Shown: positions 46,770 to 55,954 of the stretch, piece after piece
Numbering within the stretch: the first letter of the stretch is position 1
Layout: each line of letters begins with the position of its first letter
NCBI GenBank assembly: GCA_023389295.1
Contig: JAEWEO010000310.1
Location: 1 to 64,000 of the forward strand
Direction of reading: 5' to 3'
Source: Bacillota bacterium
Lineage (GTDB): Bacteria > Bacillota > Clostridia > Lachnospirales > Lachnospiraceae
DNA: 64,000 bases
Notes under the pieces: generated by a model
The model's input: the letters and a program-made list of their open reading frames with translations, nothing else
Database searches by the model: none
Told to the model about the DNA's origin: nothing
Program-made: the position numbers and the translations under genes

Positions 46770-46829
46770 AATAATGCGGTTTATATCATTCTTCTCTTTG
46801 AGAATATGATATAAACCGCATTATTTTTA
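46770..46829. terminator. Bidirectional terminator between the ROK gene and the second sulfatase gene
   Basis: A perfect 20-bp stem, left arm from 46770 (AATAATGCGGTTTATATCAT) and right arm ending at 46825, with an inner TTCTC/GAGAA pair and T-run TTTTT on the plus strand. Confidence 0.92.
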
Positions 46830-46881
46830 ATGACAGGTGAATTAACTTGCTCATTCACCTTGTAGTATGAAATTCATTAGC

Positions 46882-48501
46882 TCAATTATTTCTATCTGTT
46901 TGCATATTTGACAACTGTGCTTTGATTTGAACCATACCCTTTCCATCACGAATCATTTCCCATACTTTTTCTTCAAGCTCTGGCGGACAATCTGGCTTTA
47001 TCATTGCCCATGTCATACGATCTGTAAATCGCTTGTCAATATCTCGGGGAACGATGTCACAGGTCTGCTGATACCAATCCAGTAGGCTAAGTCTCAGCTT
47101 AACAACCTGCTCTTCATATTTGGCATCGCCATAGACATTATGCTCCTCCAGCTGATCCACCTGGAGGTCATAGAACTCATGCTTTCCATTGGATCTATGT
47201 ATATACTTATAGGAATGGTTTCGTATCATTGTGCCTTTACAATGCGCATCTGCATCAAGCTGCGCAGTCTGCCTTGGCCAATACATGCTAAACTCAGGGA
47301 TCTTGCCTGAACTTCCTGCGTTCGGGTGATACTCGTCTGCCTGTGTCTCCCAAGGCATTCTACCACCTTCACAAAAGACATATTCGCGTAATTCCTTGCC
47401 TCGATTCTCCAGAATAGGACGAAGACTCTGTCCAAAATGGTCATAATCAGGTTCCACATCTGCATAATCCATTACGGTAGCATAAAAATCCACTAGCTCC
47501 ACCAATGAATCTGAGACTCCAGGATCAATCTCCTCACTTTTTGGTGGTTTGATCAGCAACGGCACCTTAGTCAAGCAATCTTCAAAGGTATTCTGAGATT
47601 TCTCTGTCAAATCATAATCACCAGCATAGTCACCGTGGTCACTAAGAAAGAATATAGCACAATCATCATAAATTCCTGCCCTTTTCAACCCATCACACAA
47701 TCGTTTGAACTGAGCATCCACCTTCATGCACATTCCCAAATAACAGGCACGTAATTCATCCCAATCCTGCTCGGTATAAGAACTCATCCCCAACAGTTGT
47801 CGCAAATCAGCTTCCATCTGCGGCTTTCCACTTCCAACGGTCGCTCTTTTGGGTAATTTACTACGATCAATAGCTGAAAAATATGGTTCTTCAACTGCAT
47901 ATGGAGTATGTGGATAAAACAATCCCAGAAACAAACACAGCGGACGGTCATCCAGCGGATGCAAAATTCGGTCAATGGCTGCATCCACAACGCCATCATC
48001 AGAAGAATAGTGCCTCTTGTTTTCATCCAATAATAATCTGCCTTCGTAATGAGAGTAGTAATTCTTATCTCCAGGCTGACCGCGAAAATCTTTGTTTTCC
48101 GGTCCAGGTGACCTCGGAATATCTTCACCATAATAAATCTCTGTTGCGTGCTTTTCCATTAACCCAGGTATCTGTCCCGCTACCAAATCATTGCGTGTGT
48201 TCATCCAGACATAATATCCAGCCTCCTTCAACTCAGAAAAAAGGCTTGATTCATGACTACGCAGCAAATGCTGCATCGTACGATGCCCATTCACATGAGG
48301 GTACAGACCGGTAAAAAAACTGCATCGACTGGGAACGCAAACCGTATTCTGGCAATATGCATTTTGAAATGAGACAGCGTCAGACATTGCAAATTCATCT
48401 AAAAACGGAGTCTGTGCAGCATTATTACGTCCCAGATGAGCAAGGCTATCTGCTCGCATCTCATCCGGGTTAAAAATAATAATATGAGGTTTTTTCTTCA
48501 T
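46882..48501 (-). CDS. Cys-type sulfatase (family S1), second copy
   Basis: About 539 residues, no signal peptide. The formylglycine site is C-V-P-S-R in NTVCVPSRCSFFTG (C55), with IIIFNPDEMRADS at the N-terminus and FFLSDHGDYAGDY as metal-binding motif. It is only distantly similar to the sulfatase at 43642-45117, so the two probably act on different sulfate positions. The start at 48501 is behind AAAGGAAGG; the ORF start at 48537 is unsupported. Second gene of the GH3 operon. Confidence 0.92.
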   Translation of the reverse strand: MKKKPHIIIFNPDEMRADSLAHLGRNNAAQTPFLDEFAMSDAVSFQNAYCQNTVCVPSRCSFFTGLYPHVNGHRTMQHLLRSHESSLFSELKEAGYYVWMNTRNDLVAGQIPGLMEKHATEIYYGEDIPRSPGPENKDFRGQPGDKNYYSHYEGRLLLDENKRHYSSDDGVVDAAIDRILHPLDDRPLCLFLGLFYPHTPYAVEEPYFSAIDRSKLPKRATVGSGKPQMEADLRQLLGMSSYTEQDWDELRACYLGMCMKVDAQFKRLCDGLKRAGIYDDCAIFFLSDHGDYAGDYDLTEKSQNTFEDCLTKVPLLIKPPKSEEIDPGVSDSLVELVDFYATVMDYADVEPDYDHFGQSLRPILENRGKELREYVFCEGGRMPWETQADEYHPNAGSSGKIPEFSMYWPRQTAQLDADAHCKGTMIRNHSYKYIHRSNGKHEFYDLQVDQLEEHNVYGDAKYEEQVVKLRLSLLDWYQQTCDIVPRDIDKRFTDRMTWAMIKPDCPPELEEKVWEMIRDGKGMVQIKAQLSNMQTDRNN

Positions 48502-48593
48502 AAAAGGGCCTTCCTTTCTAATGGGCAGTAAATTCATCTGACTCTTTTATCCTAAATCTTACCACAAAACAACCTGTTAATCAATCTTAGAGT

Positions 48594-51029
48594 CTAACGT
48601 ATCTCTGTAGGACATACATAGACACGTCTACCCATTACATTCGTTGCTTTTCCAGTCAAATGTACACTTTCACTTAAAGGAAGCTTATGAGCACTTGTTC
48701 CAATCATCAGGTACATTGTTCCCGGTTCAACCACGAACTCCATATTTTCATTGTAATAACCAAGCTGAGCAGTATCCAAATGGAACACGACTGTTTTTTC
48801 CTCACCAGGCTGTAGTGTAACTCTTCTAAAACCTGAGAGTTGCTTGTTCGGGCGGGTAACATGTGCCTGCGTAAAGCTAGTATACATTTGTATCGTCTCA
48901 TCGCCAACTACATCGCCAGTATTCTTTACTTTGCAGCTAATTTCCAGTTTACCGTTTGTGGGAATCTCCGTAGCAGATACCTGCAAATCAGAAAGGGCAA
49001 ACGTGGTATAGCTAAGTCCATGACCAAAACAGTATAACGGATCGGCTGGACCATCCACGTATCCACCCGAGAAGATAGTTGCTGCAGCTGAATCAGCGCC
49101 ACTATTGTATCCTGAGCCTACACGGTGATTGTAATATATCGGTATTTGTCCGGTGGTTCTTGGTACAGACATGGTTAACTTTCCGCCCGGATTTAAACAT
49201 CCATCTAGAGCATCTGCTATCACTTTTCCAGCATAAGGGCCCGGCATAAAAGCTTGCAATATTGCACCACAATTCTCTTTGGCCCAGTTAACTGCAAAAA
49301 CACCAGGTCCATAGAGGATCAGTACAATTGGCTTTCCGGTTGCTGCAACAGTCTCCAACAACTGCTGTTGTACACCTGGCAAATCAAGATATTGACGATC
49401 CTTACCTTCTCCACCCGTTACATTGACCCAGCCAGAGTTACCGCCACAAGCCATCACAATTACATCAGACTGTTTCGCTGCTTCTAGTGCTTCAGAAAAA
49501 CCATCCGTTTCCTTACCCATGATATTGCATCCTTGTGCATAGGATACTGAAAAACGCTCCGCAAGAACTTCCTTCAAAGTACGGGTTCCCATTTCCCTTA
49601 GAACTGTATTCATATCATTCATAGCATCCTGTTCTTCCTTTGAGAACATTTCATACATAGCCGCAAACGGCCCTCTGTCTTTCTTTCCTTCGCTATCAGA
49701 CTTTTCCTGCTCATCTGCTAACCCATTAAAACCAGTAGATTCACCGTTAACACCAGCCTTCATCATTTCGATATATGCCGGATAAGTATATCCACTCACC
49801 GGATAACGTAATGAATCAGCATGAGGTCCAATCAGCGCTACCTTTGTACCTTTTTTTAACGGAAGCACACTATTATTCTTTAACAGAACCAATGATTTCG
49901 CGGCAATCTCCTCACTTAGTGCACTTTTTGCTTCATTATTCATGTCTATAATAACTTTTGCTTCATCACAATAAGGATTCTCAAAGAGCCCGTGCTTGAA
50001 CTTTACTGTTAACACGCGACGTACTGATTCATTAATACATTCCTCATCCAGTTCTCCAGAACGAACGTATTTGGGTAACTGGCGAAAAGCTGCTCCAACA
50101 GGTATCTCTGTGTCGGTTCCAGCTTTTTTTGCAAGATATCCGGCTTCTTCATAAGTTTTTGCTATTTTATAATAGTTTAGCGTTTTTAAAACAGCAGCAC
50201 CGTCAGATGTAAGTACTCCTTTAAAGCCCATAGTATCGCGAAGCAATGTCCCGATAATTTCCTTGTTATCAATTACCGGGAGGCCATCAATCTCACCATA
50301 GTTAGCCATCATGGCATCCAGTCCTGCCAGTTTATCTGCTGCTTCAAAAGGAGTAGCAAATATCTCATAGAGCTCTCGCTTGCCAATACGACATGCCGAT
50401 GCATTCAAACCACCTTGTGATGCTGAGTATCCCAAGAAATGTTTCGCAATACAGCTGACACCCTGATTTTGCATACCCTTTATATAATTTACGCCAAATT
50501 GACTAACGAGATAAGGATCTTCACCAAAGGTCTCATAGGTGCGTCCCCATCTAGGATCCTGAGCTACATCAATTACCGGACTCATAGCGGAAGTGATGCC
50601 TACGCTTCGGCTCTCCTGACCAATGATTTCACTCATTTTCTCTGCAAGTTCGGGTTCCCAGGTACATCCCATGTTTACCATCGCAGGGAACAGAGTTCCA
50701 CCCGCTGCCGGATAACCACAAAGATTTTCTGTCTGCAACGCTACCGGTATTCCAAGTCTAGTTTCCTCAACAAAGTAACGTTGAACCGTATTGCTCACCT
50801 TAGCAATCTGCTCGGGACTAACGAGTCCAACAATAGAATACTGGGTAAAGCGTCCATGTCCGTCCGGAAATTTCTCTCTTAGAAGTTCCATATTGACCTC
50901 ACCATTTTCAATAAATGAAGCTGGCAAATCACCACACAATTGTGCCACTTTCTCCTCAAGGGTCATTCTTGAAAGTAGATCCTCAACTCTTGCCTCTATG
51001 GGCTGATTTGGGTCTTTGTACAATTCCAT
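48594..51029 (-). CDS. GH3 beta-glycosidase (intracellular)
   Basis: 811 residues, no signal peptide. The GH3 barrel has TWEPELAEKMSEIIGQESRS, DPRWGRTYETFGEDPYL, KHFLGY and the nucleophile D276 in GVLTSDGAAV; the second alpha/beta domain and a C-terminal fibronectin-III-like domain (VKNTGDVVGDETIQMY) follow. It hydrolyses beta-linked gluco-, xylo- or similar oligosaccharides. First gene of its operon, followed by the second sulfatase gene after ~90 bases. AGGAGG precedes the ATG. Confidence 0.94.
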   Translation of the reverse strand: MELYKDPNQPIEARVEDLLSRMTLEEKVAQLCGDLPASFIENGEVNMELLREKFPDGHGRFTQYSIVGLVSPEQIAKVSNTVQRYFVEETRLGIPVALQTENLCGYPAAGGTLFPAMVNMGCTWEPELAEKMSEIIGQESRSVGITSAMSPVIDVAQDPRWGRTYETFGEDPYLVSQFGVNYIKGMQNQGVSCIAKHFLGYSASQGGLNASACRIGKRELYEIFATPFEAADKLAGLDAMMANYGEIDGLPVIDNKEIIGTLLRDTMGFKGVLTSDGAAVLKTLNYYKIAKTYEEAGYLAKKAGTDTEIPVGAAFRQLPKYVRSGELDEECINESVRRVLTVKFKHGLFENPYCDEAKVIIDMNNEAKSALSEEIAAKSLVLLKNNSVLPLKKGTKVALIGPHADSLRYPVSGYTYPAYIEMMKAGVNGESTGFNGLADEQEKSDSEGKKDRGPFAAMYEMFSKEEQDAMNDMNTVLREMGTRTLKEVLAERFSVSYAQGCNIMGKETDGFSEALEAAKQSDVIVMACGGNSGWVNVTGGEGKDRQYLDLPGVQQQLLETVAATGKPIVLILYGPGVFAVNWAKENCGAILQAFMPGPYAGKVIADALDGCLNPGGKLTMSVPRTTGQIPIYYNHRVGSGYNSGADSAAATIFSGGYVDGPADPLYCFGHGLSYTTFALSDLQVSATEIPTNGKLEISCKVKNTGDVVGDETIQMYTSFTQAHVTRPNKQLSGFRRVTLQPGEEKTVVFHLDTAQLGYYNENMEFVVEPGTMYLMIGTSAHKLPLSESVHLTGKATNVMGRRVYVCPTEIR

Positions 51030-51108
51030 ATCAAATACCTCCTATTTGTATTTATGTAGTGTCAAGTTGGACAGACAAACCTATGTCGTTTTATCCTTTG
51101 TTGGCACT

Positions 51109-51157
51109 TTAATTAATTATTTTAATTTATTATAACCCACGGTATAAAATCACACAA
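51109..51157 (-). promoter_or_regulatory. Promoter of the GH3-sulfatase operon with ROK-type operator (site C)
   Basis: Minus strand TTGTGT (51157-51152), 17-base spacer, TATAAT (51134-51129), followed at once by AATTAAAATAATTAATTAA (to 51109), a variant of the ROK motif with four extra bases. Architecture is the same as at the other three promoters. Confidence 0.7.
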
Positions 51158-51249
51158 GAGGGCAAATATGCAAAATAAATAAAACAAATGAATCTTCTAT
51201 AAACCAAGTTTTCCTGCTTTTGTCTTTACCAAAATTACTTTTGTAAATT

Positions 51250-51305
51250 GACACCATACAGTTCTTTCGCTATAATTATATCAATTAGTTAATTAATTTA
51301 ATTTT
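51250..51305 (+). promoter_or_regulatory. Consensus promoter with ROK-type operator ahead of the membrane-protein gene (site D)
   Basis: TTGACA (51250-51255), exactly 17 bases, TATAAT (51273-51278), then TTAATTAATTTAATT at 51291-51305, covering the first transcribed bases. A full-consensus promoter with an operator at +1 is typical of strong, tightly repressed expression. Confidence 0.8.
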
Positions 51306-51329
51306 ATTCAAAGGAAGGAAACTAATTTC

Positions 51330-51818
51330 ATGAAAAAGAATTACCGCATTGATTCATTAAAGGCTGCTGTAAGTTGCGGCACCCTTCTTTTTTCTTTCAC
51401 CATTGGTGTTTGCTTGATTATTATTCATCGTTTTGGATCGGCAGCAATCTTTTTCCTAATCGGACTTATATTTCTTAAACCCATGCTTACCTTTGGTGCT
51501 AAAGTATCGGTGGACCAAACGGGTATCCGCGCTTATATTCCTTGGAAAACTTTGAGATTTTTCAGTTGGAATGAGATTGCAGAGGTTGGAGTTGCCGGTA
51601 CAAAAATAATAAAAAGAAAAGATTCCAAAAAAACCGGAACACTCTATATCTACATCTCAAAAGTTGCTTTAACCGATGAGGATCGTTTCGATATGATGCT
51701 TAATTGGCCGCCAAAAGATGTAATTTTCCTCACCTATTCGAAACAGCGTTTGGATGCCATTCAGATGCTTTTCAGTAACAAAATCAAGACTTACAATGCA
51801 GGCGACTTACGTTATTAA
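51330..51818 (+). CDS. Small membrane protein with PH-like domain
   Basis: 162 residues. Two membrane segments (~residues 14-33 and 36-53) are followed by a soluble beta-rich domain (VSVDQTGIRAYIPWKTLRFF, SWNEIAEVGVAGTKI) with the look of a bacterial PH domain. AAAGGAAGG precedes the ATG. It stands alone but shares the ROK operator with the sulfated-glycan genes, and it is the only plus-strand target. Its function is unknown. Confidence 0.78.
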   Translation: MKKNYRIDSLKAAVSCGTLLFSFTIGVCLIIIHRFGSAAIFFLIGLIFLKPMLTFGAKVSVDQTGIRAYIPWKTLRFFSWNEIAEVGVAGTKIIKRKDSKKTGTLYIYISKVALTDEDRFDMMLNWPPKDVIFLTYSKQRLDAIQMLFSNKIKTYNAGDLRY

Positions 51819-51857
51819 TTCTTTTACTGATGAAAAAGCACCTTTAATACTTCAGTT

Positions 51858-51895
51858 TCCCACCTCCCAATTCCTATGGGGGTGGGATTTTTTTA
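51858..51895 (+). terminator. Terminator of the PH-like membrane-protein gene
   Basis: TCCCACCTCC (51858-51867) pairs with the GGGGGTGGGA arm (ending 51887), one G-T pair, followed by seven T. Confidence 0.88.
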
Positions 51896-51900
51896 TTACT

Positions 51901-51940
51901 AAACTCAAAAAACGCTGAATTTATCAGCGTTCTTGAGTTT
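51901..51940 (-). terminator. Terminator facing the opp operon
   Basis: AAACTCAA (51901-51908) with TTGAGTTT (51933-51940) outside, and AACGCTGA with TCAGCGTT inside. On the minus strand the inner stem is followed by TTTTTT. It lies ~95 bases after the oppF-like stop. Confidence 0.8.
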
Positions 51941-52034
51941 ATTTCCTTATGTGGCAGGTTCTAAGCAAACCATGTCCTATTTATTAATTTCTAATCTAGC
52001 CAAATAAATTAATACATATTAAGAAATCTATTTT

Positions 52035-52991
52035 CTACATCACACCAAGTTCATGTACTCTGCAACATGTTACAAAATGTCCAGGAGAAACCTCTACTTG
52101 CTTTTGCTGCATGCTACATTGTTCTTTCACAAAAGGACAACGGGCTGCAAAACGACATCCTGGTTTGGGATTGATTGGAGATGTAATTTCACCACGCAAA
52201 ATCTCACGTTTATTCGGTTTATCAATATCTGTAGACGGAATCGCTGAAAGCAGCGCTCTCGTATAAGGATGTAGTGGTTTCTTAAACAACTCTTTCGAAG
52301 TACATTTTTCTACCACCTGTCCCAAGTACATTACACAAATATCATCGGAAATATGACGAACTACTGACATATCATGTGTAACAAACATATAAGTCAGACC
52401 TTTTTCCTTCTGAAGTTTTTTCAAAAGGTTTAAGACCTGTGCCTGAATTGATACGTCAAGAGCAGATACCGGTTCATCACAAACCACAAACTGTGGCTCT
52501 AACGCTAACGCCCTAGCTATGCCAACCCTCTGACGACGTCCGCCGTCAAGTTCATGTGGATATGCTTTTCTTAGTCGTTCGTCTATACCAACTAAATCCA
52601 TCAATTCCTGCGTTTTTCTTTCAATTTCACTTTTTGAATAACGTTTTGATACAATCAAAGGCTCTCTGATTGTACTATCTATGGTCTTACGAGGATCTAG
52701 TGAGGAATATGGATCCTGGAATATAATCTGCATTTTTTCACGAGCCAGGCGTAGATTTTTACCTTTCAAGTTAGTAACATCTTCTCCATTTAATAGAACC
52801 TGACCCTCTGTACTCTCATGCAAATGAATTATGGTTCTTCCAAGGGTGGATTTTCCACAGCCAGATTCGCCTACAACACCCAGAGTTCGCCCTTTTTCAA
52901 TTGTGAATGTGACATCTTCCACAGCATGAAGCAAACCACGAGGTGTAGTAAAATATTTCTTTAGACCTTTTACTTCAATGACTGGCTTCAT
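52035..52991 (-). CDS. Oligopeptide-type ABC transporter ATPase, OppF-like
   Basis: 318 residues. Walker A GESGCGKSTLGR, Walker B FVVCDEPVSALD, and the C-terminal cysteine-containing OppDF region (PINPKPGCRFAARCPFVKEQC). The signature motif reads LDGGRRQRVG instead of LSGGQ, a deviation at the second position. The C-terminal cysteines bind an iron-sulfur cluster in some Dpp/Opp ATPases. With OppD it powers import. The gene follows oppD without a gap. Confidence 0.92.
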   Translation of the reverse strand: MKPVIEVKGLKKYFTTPRGLLHAVEDVTFTIEKGRTLGVVGESGCGKSTLGRTIIHLHESTEGQVLLNGEDVTNLKGKNLRLAREKMQIIFQDPYSSLDPRKTIDSTIREPLIVSKRYSKSEIERKTQELMDLVGIDERLRKAYPHELDGGRRQRVGIARALALEPQFVVCDEPVSALDVSIQAQVLNLLKKLQKEKGLTYMFVTHDMSVVRHISDDICVMYLGQVVEKCTSKELFKKPLHPYTRALLSAIPSTDIDKPNKREILRGEITSPINPKPGCRFAARCPFVKEQCSMQQKQVEVSPGHFVTCCRVHELGVM

Positions 52992-53999
52992 TTAGTCCTC
53001 CTCTTTTAAAACGGCATCAATACGGCAGCAACGGCAGTCGTGGCCATCTTCTGTTTTATACATACTAATTGTTTCCTTACGACAAGCATCGGTCACATAT
53101 TTGCATCGTGGTGCAAAAGAGCAACCCTGAGGTAAATTAGTGGGATCCGGTGGCAATCCATCAATTGGATGTAGCCATTCTTCATCCTCATTCATATCAG
53201 GTATTGCGCCGAACAAACCAATTGTGTACGGATGAGATGGATGTCTAAAGATCTGCTCTTTTGTACCATACTCTATAATACTACCGGCATAAATAACTGC
53301 AACTGTATCACATACTTGAGCTACTACACCCATGTCATGGGTAATTAATAACATAGCTGTATTGTATTTATTTCTTAACTCTGCTATCAAATCAAGCACC
53401 TGTGCTTGGATCGTAACATCAAGGGCCGTTGTAGGTTCATCCGCTAGAAGAAGATCCGGATTACATGCCAACGCAATCGCGATGACAACTCTCTGTTTCA
53501 TTCCGCCGGAAAACTGATGAGGATATGCATAATAACGTTCTGCTGGTATACCAACAATTTCAAGCATTTCTTTCGCTCTTTTTTCATGATCAGCAGGGTT
53601 GTTACTATCGCTATGTAAACGTACTACTTCTGCAATTTGATCACCGATACGCAGTACTGGGTTTAATGCTGTCATAGGATCCTGGAATATCATGGATACT
53701 TTACTACCACGGATCTTTCTCATTTCATTTTCTGGTAATTTCAAGAGATTTTCACCTTCAAGATAAATCTCTCCACTTGCGATACGACTACCCACATCAG
53801 GTAAAATACGCAGAATGGACTTCGCAATTGTTGTTTTACCAGCGCCTGTCTCTCCAACAAGACCTAACGTCTTACCTCGTTCCAACTGAAGGCTTACATC
53901 ATTTACCGCATGAACAATTTGACCATCCGATTTATATTCTACCTTCAAATCCTTTATGGAAAGGAACGGCATTTCTTTATTAATATCTTTTTGAGGCAC
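52992..53999 (-). CDS. Oligopeptide-type ABC transporter ATPase, OppD-like, GTG start
   Basis: 335 residues. Walker A GETGAGKTTIAK, signature FSGGMKQRV, Walker B LLADEPTTALD and the C-terminal GCSFAPRCKYVTDAC. The start is GTG at 53999, supported by AAGGAGG seven bases upstream. Second ATPase of the importer. Together with the following gene it forms the energising pair. Confidence 0.92.
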   Translation of the reverse strand: MPQKDINKEMPFLSIKDLKVEYKSDGQIVHAVNDVSLQLERGKTLGLVGETGAGKTTIAKSILRILPDVGSRIASGEIYLEGENLLKLPENEMRKIRGSKVSMIFQDPMTALNPVLRIGDQIAEVVRLHSDSNNPADHEKRAKEMLEIVGIPAERYYAYPHQFSGGMKQRVVIAIALACNPDLLLADEPTTALDVTIQAQVLDLIAELRNKYNTAMLLITHDMGVVAQVCDTVAVIYAGSIIEYGTKEQIFRHPSHPYTIGLFGAIPDMNEDEEWLHPIDGLPPDPTNLPQGCSFAPRCKYVTDACRKETISMYKTEDGHDCRCCRIDAVLKEED

Positions 54000-54015
54000 A
54001 GCGGTTCCTCCTTCC

Positions 54016-54885
54016 TTAATTCTTCAATTTGGGATCAAGCGCATCTCTTAAGCCATCTCCCAATAAATTCAATGCAAGTACTGTTACGGCAATTGCCAAT
54101 CCAGGAAAATAAACTAGATGTGGTGCCTGTCGAATAAACTGACGAGCTGCCGATAACATAGCACCCCATTCAGGAATAGGTGGCTGAACACCTAGACCAA
54201 TAAAGCTTAGACCTGCTGCAACAGTTATTGTTTGCGCCACACCCATTGTAGCGGATACAATCATTGGTGAAATACAGTTAGGAAGAAGATGACTTATAAT
54301 AATACGAGCTTTGCTACAGTTGATAGACTGTGCTGCTTCAATATATTCGTTTTCTCTCTCCTTTAACATCTGGGCACGAAGCATTCTAGCCATACCGGAG
54401 ATACTTCCTACCGACAAGGCAACGATTGTATTAAAATAACCAGGTCCAAGTACAGCAGAAATAACGATCATTAGAAGCATTCCTGGAACTGCCTGAATAA
54501 CATCTAATAAACGCATAACAATATTGTCTACTTGACCTCCAAAGTAACCAGCGATCGCTCCAATAATACATCCAAAAAATGAACCGATTAAAACAGCTAT
54601 AATACCGATGGAAATGGAATATCTAGCACCATAAAGCACACGGCTAAAGATATCTCTTCCCATATCATCACATCCAAAAAAATGCTGTAGTGATGGCTTT
54701 GCAAAAATACTCGTCATATCCATAGAAGCATAATCATAGGGCATAATATAGGGTGCTAGTATTGCCAGTATGATCTCAGATGAAAGAATTGCCAGACCTA
54801 CCATCGCCATCTTATTCTTACTCAACTGCTTTAATATACGAACAAACTCACTTTGCTTTTTAGCTACTGAAACTGTCTTAGGCAT
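54016..54885 (-). CDS. Oligopeptide-type ABC transporter permease, OppC-like
   Basis: 289 residues, about six membrane segments. FGCDDMGRDIFSRVLYGAR and the permease EAA-like loop EYIEAAQSINCSKARIIISH identify the DppC/OppC group. The start overlaps the end of the oppB gene by eight bases. Confidence 0.92.
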   Translation of the reverse strand: MPKTVSVAKKQSEFVRILKQLSKNKMAMVGLAILSSEIILAILAPYIMPYDYASMDMTSIFAKPSLQHFFGCDDMGRDIFSRVLYGARYSISIGIIAVLIGSFFGCIIGAIAGYFGGQVDNIVMRLLDVIQAVPGMLLMIVISAVLGPGYFNTIVALSVGSISGMARMLRAQMLKERENEYIEAAQSINCSKARIIISHLLPNCISPMIVSATMGVAQTITVAAGLSFIGLGVQPPIPEWGAMLSAARQFIRQAPHLVYFPGLAIAVTVLALNLLGDGLRDALDPKLKN

Positions 54886-55855
54886 TTGCTTTCACCTTCC
54901 TTCTCTTCTTATTTGATGCATATTGTGCTTTAATCCTTGGATCCACGGTTGCATAAAGTAAATCAACAACGAGCATACAAAGACTAAATGTAATAGCAAG
55001 GAAAATAGATCCACCTTGTACAATTGGATAATCTCGACTGTTTACAGCTCCGATTATGTATGTTCCCATACCAGGAATTGAGAAAATAGTTTCAATAATC
55101 ATAGCGCCACCTAAAAATTGGCCAAACATTGTTCCCATTACGGTTATGATAGGGATTAAACTATTTTTTAACGCATGCTTTATGATTACATCACGTTCCG
55201 GAACACCCTTTGAACGAGCAGTAGTGATATAGTCGGCACGAATAACATCAAGCATAGCTGAACGGGTCTGTCTAGCACAGCTCGCCAAGCCGCCTGTACT
55301 ACCTGATATCGCTGGAAGTATATAATATTTAATTCCCGCAAGTCCAGTTCCTATACCCAACGCAGGTAACCATTCCAGTTTTACCGAGAACTGCAACACC
55401 AACAACAGGGCAAGCCAAAAGTTTGGAACAGCCACACCAACTAAGGCAAGCACCATACTCACAGAATCCTGCCATTTGTTTTGGTGGGTGGCTGCAATAA
55501 CACCAAGCGGAATTCCAACAACGGTAGAAATTAATAAAGTTGCGATCGTAAGCATTAAAGTTCTAGGAAGGCGTTCCATAATTGAACCCATAATATCCAC
55601 GTTAGTTAACCATGACTTTCCTAGATCAAAATGAATAAATACATCACTCATATAACGGCCAAGACGAAGCAAATAAGGATCATCTAATCCAAGTTCCAGG
55701 CGCTTTGCCGCAAGCTCTGTTTCTGTAGCGGTAGCACCAAGGATAATTTCTTCTGGATTACCCGGGCAAAAGGTCATCATAGTAAAAACCAAAATTGCAA
55801 CCGCCAGAACAATAGGAATCATCCAGACCAATCGTTTTAATACATATTTTATCAT
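54878..55855 (-). CDS. Oligopeptide-type ABC transporter permease, OppB-like
   Basis: 325 residues, about six membrane segments. LGLDDPYLLRLGRYMSDVF and the coupling loop DYITTARSKGVPERDVIIKH are characteristic of DppB/OppB. GGAG precedes the ATG. It pairs with the OppC-like permease; in an operon with pgi and behind glycan-type operators, the system probably takes up oligosaccharides rather than peptides. Confidence 0.92.
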   Translation of the reverse strand: MIKYVLKRLVWMIPIVLAVAILVFTMMTFCPGNPEEIILGATATETELAAKRLELGLDDPYLLRLGRYMSDVFIHFDLGKSWLTNVDIMGSIMERLPRTLMLTIATLLISTVVGIPLGVIAATHQNKWQDSVSMVLALVGVAVPNFWLALLLVLQFSVKLEWLPALGIGTGLAGIKYYILPAISGSTGGLASCARQTRSAMLDVIRADYITTARSKGVPERDVIIKHALKNSLIPIITVMGTMFGQFLGGAMIIETIFSIPGMGTYIIGAVNSRDYPIVQGGSIFLAITFSLCMLVVDLLYATVDPRIKAQYASNKKRRKVKANA

Positions 55856-55954
55856 ATATTATTCTCCATGAAAGCTGATAGGTGCACAGAAAACGACTGT
55901 CTTCCGTACACCGCAGCTTAGAATTTTTATAAGACTGTCTTGTTACAATAATTC

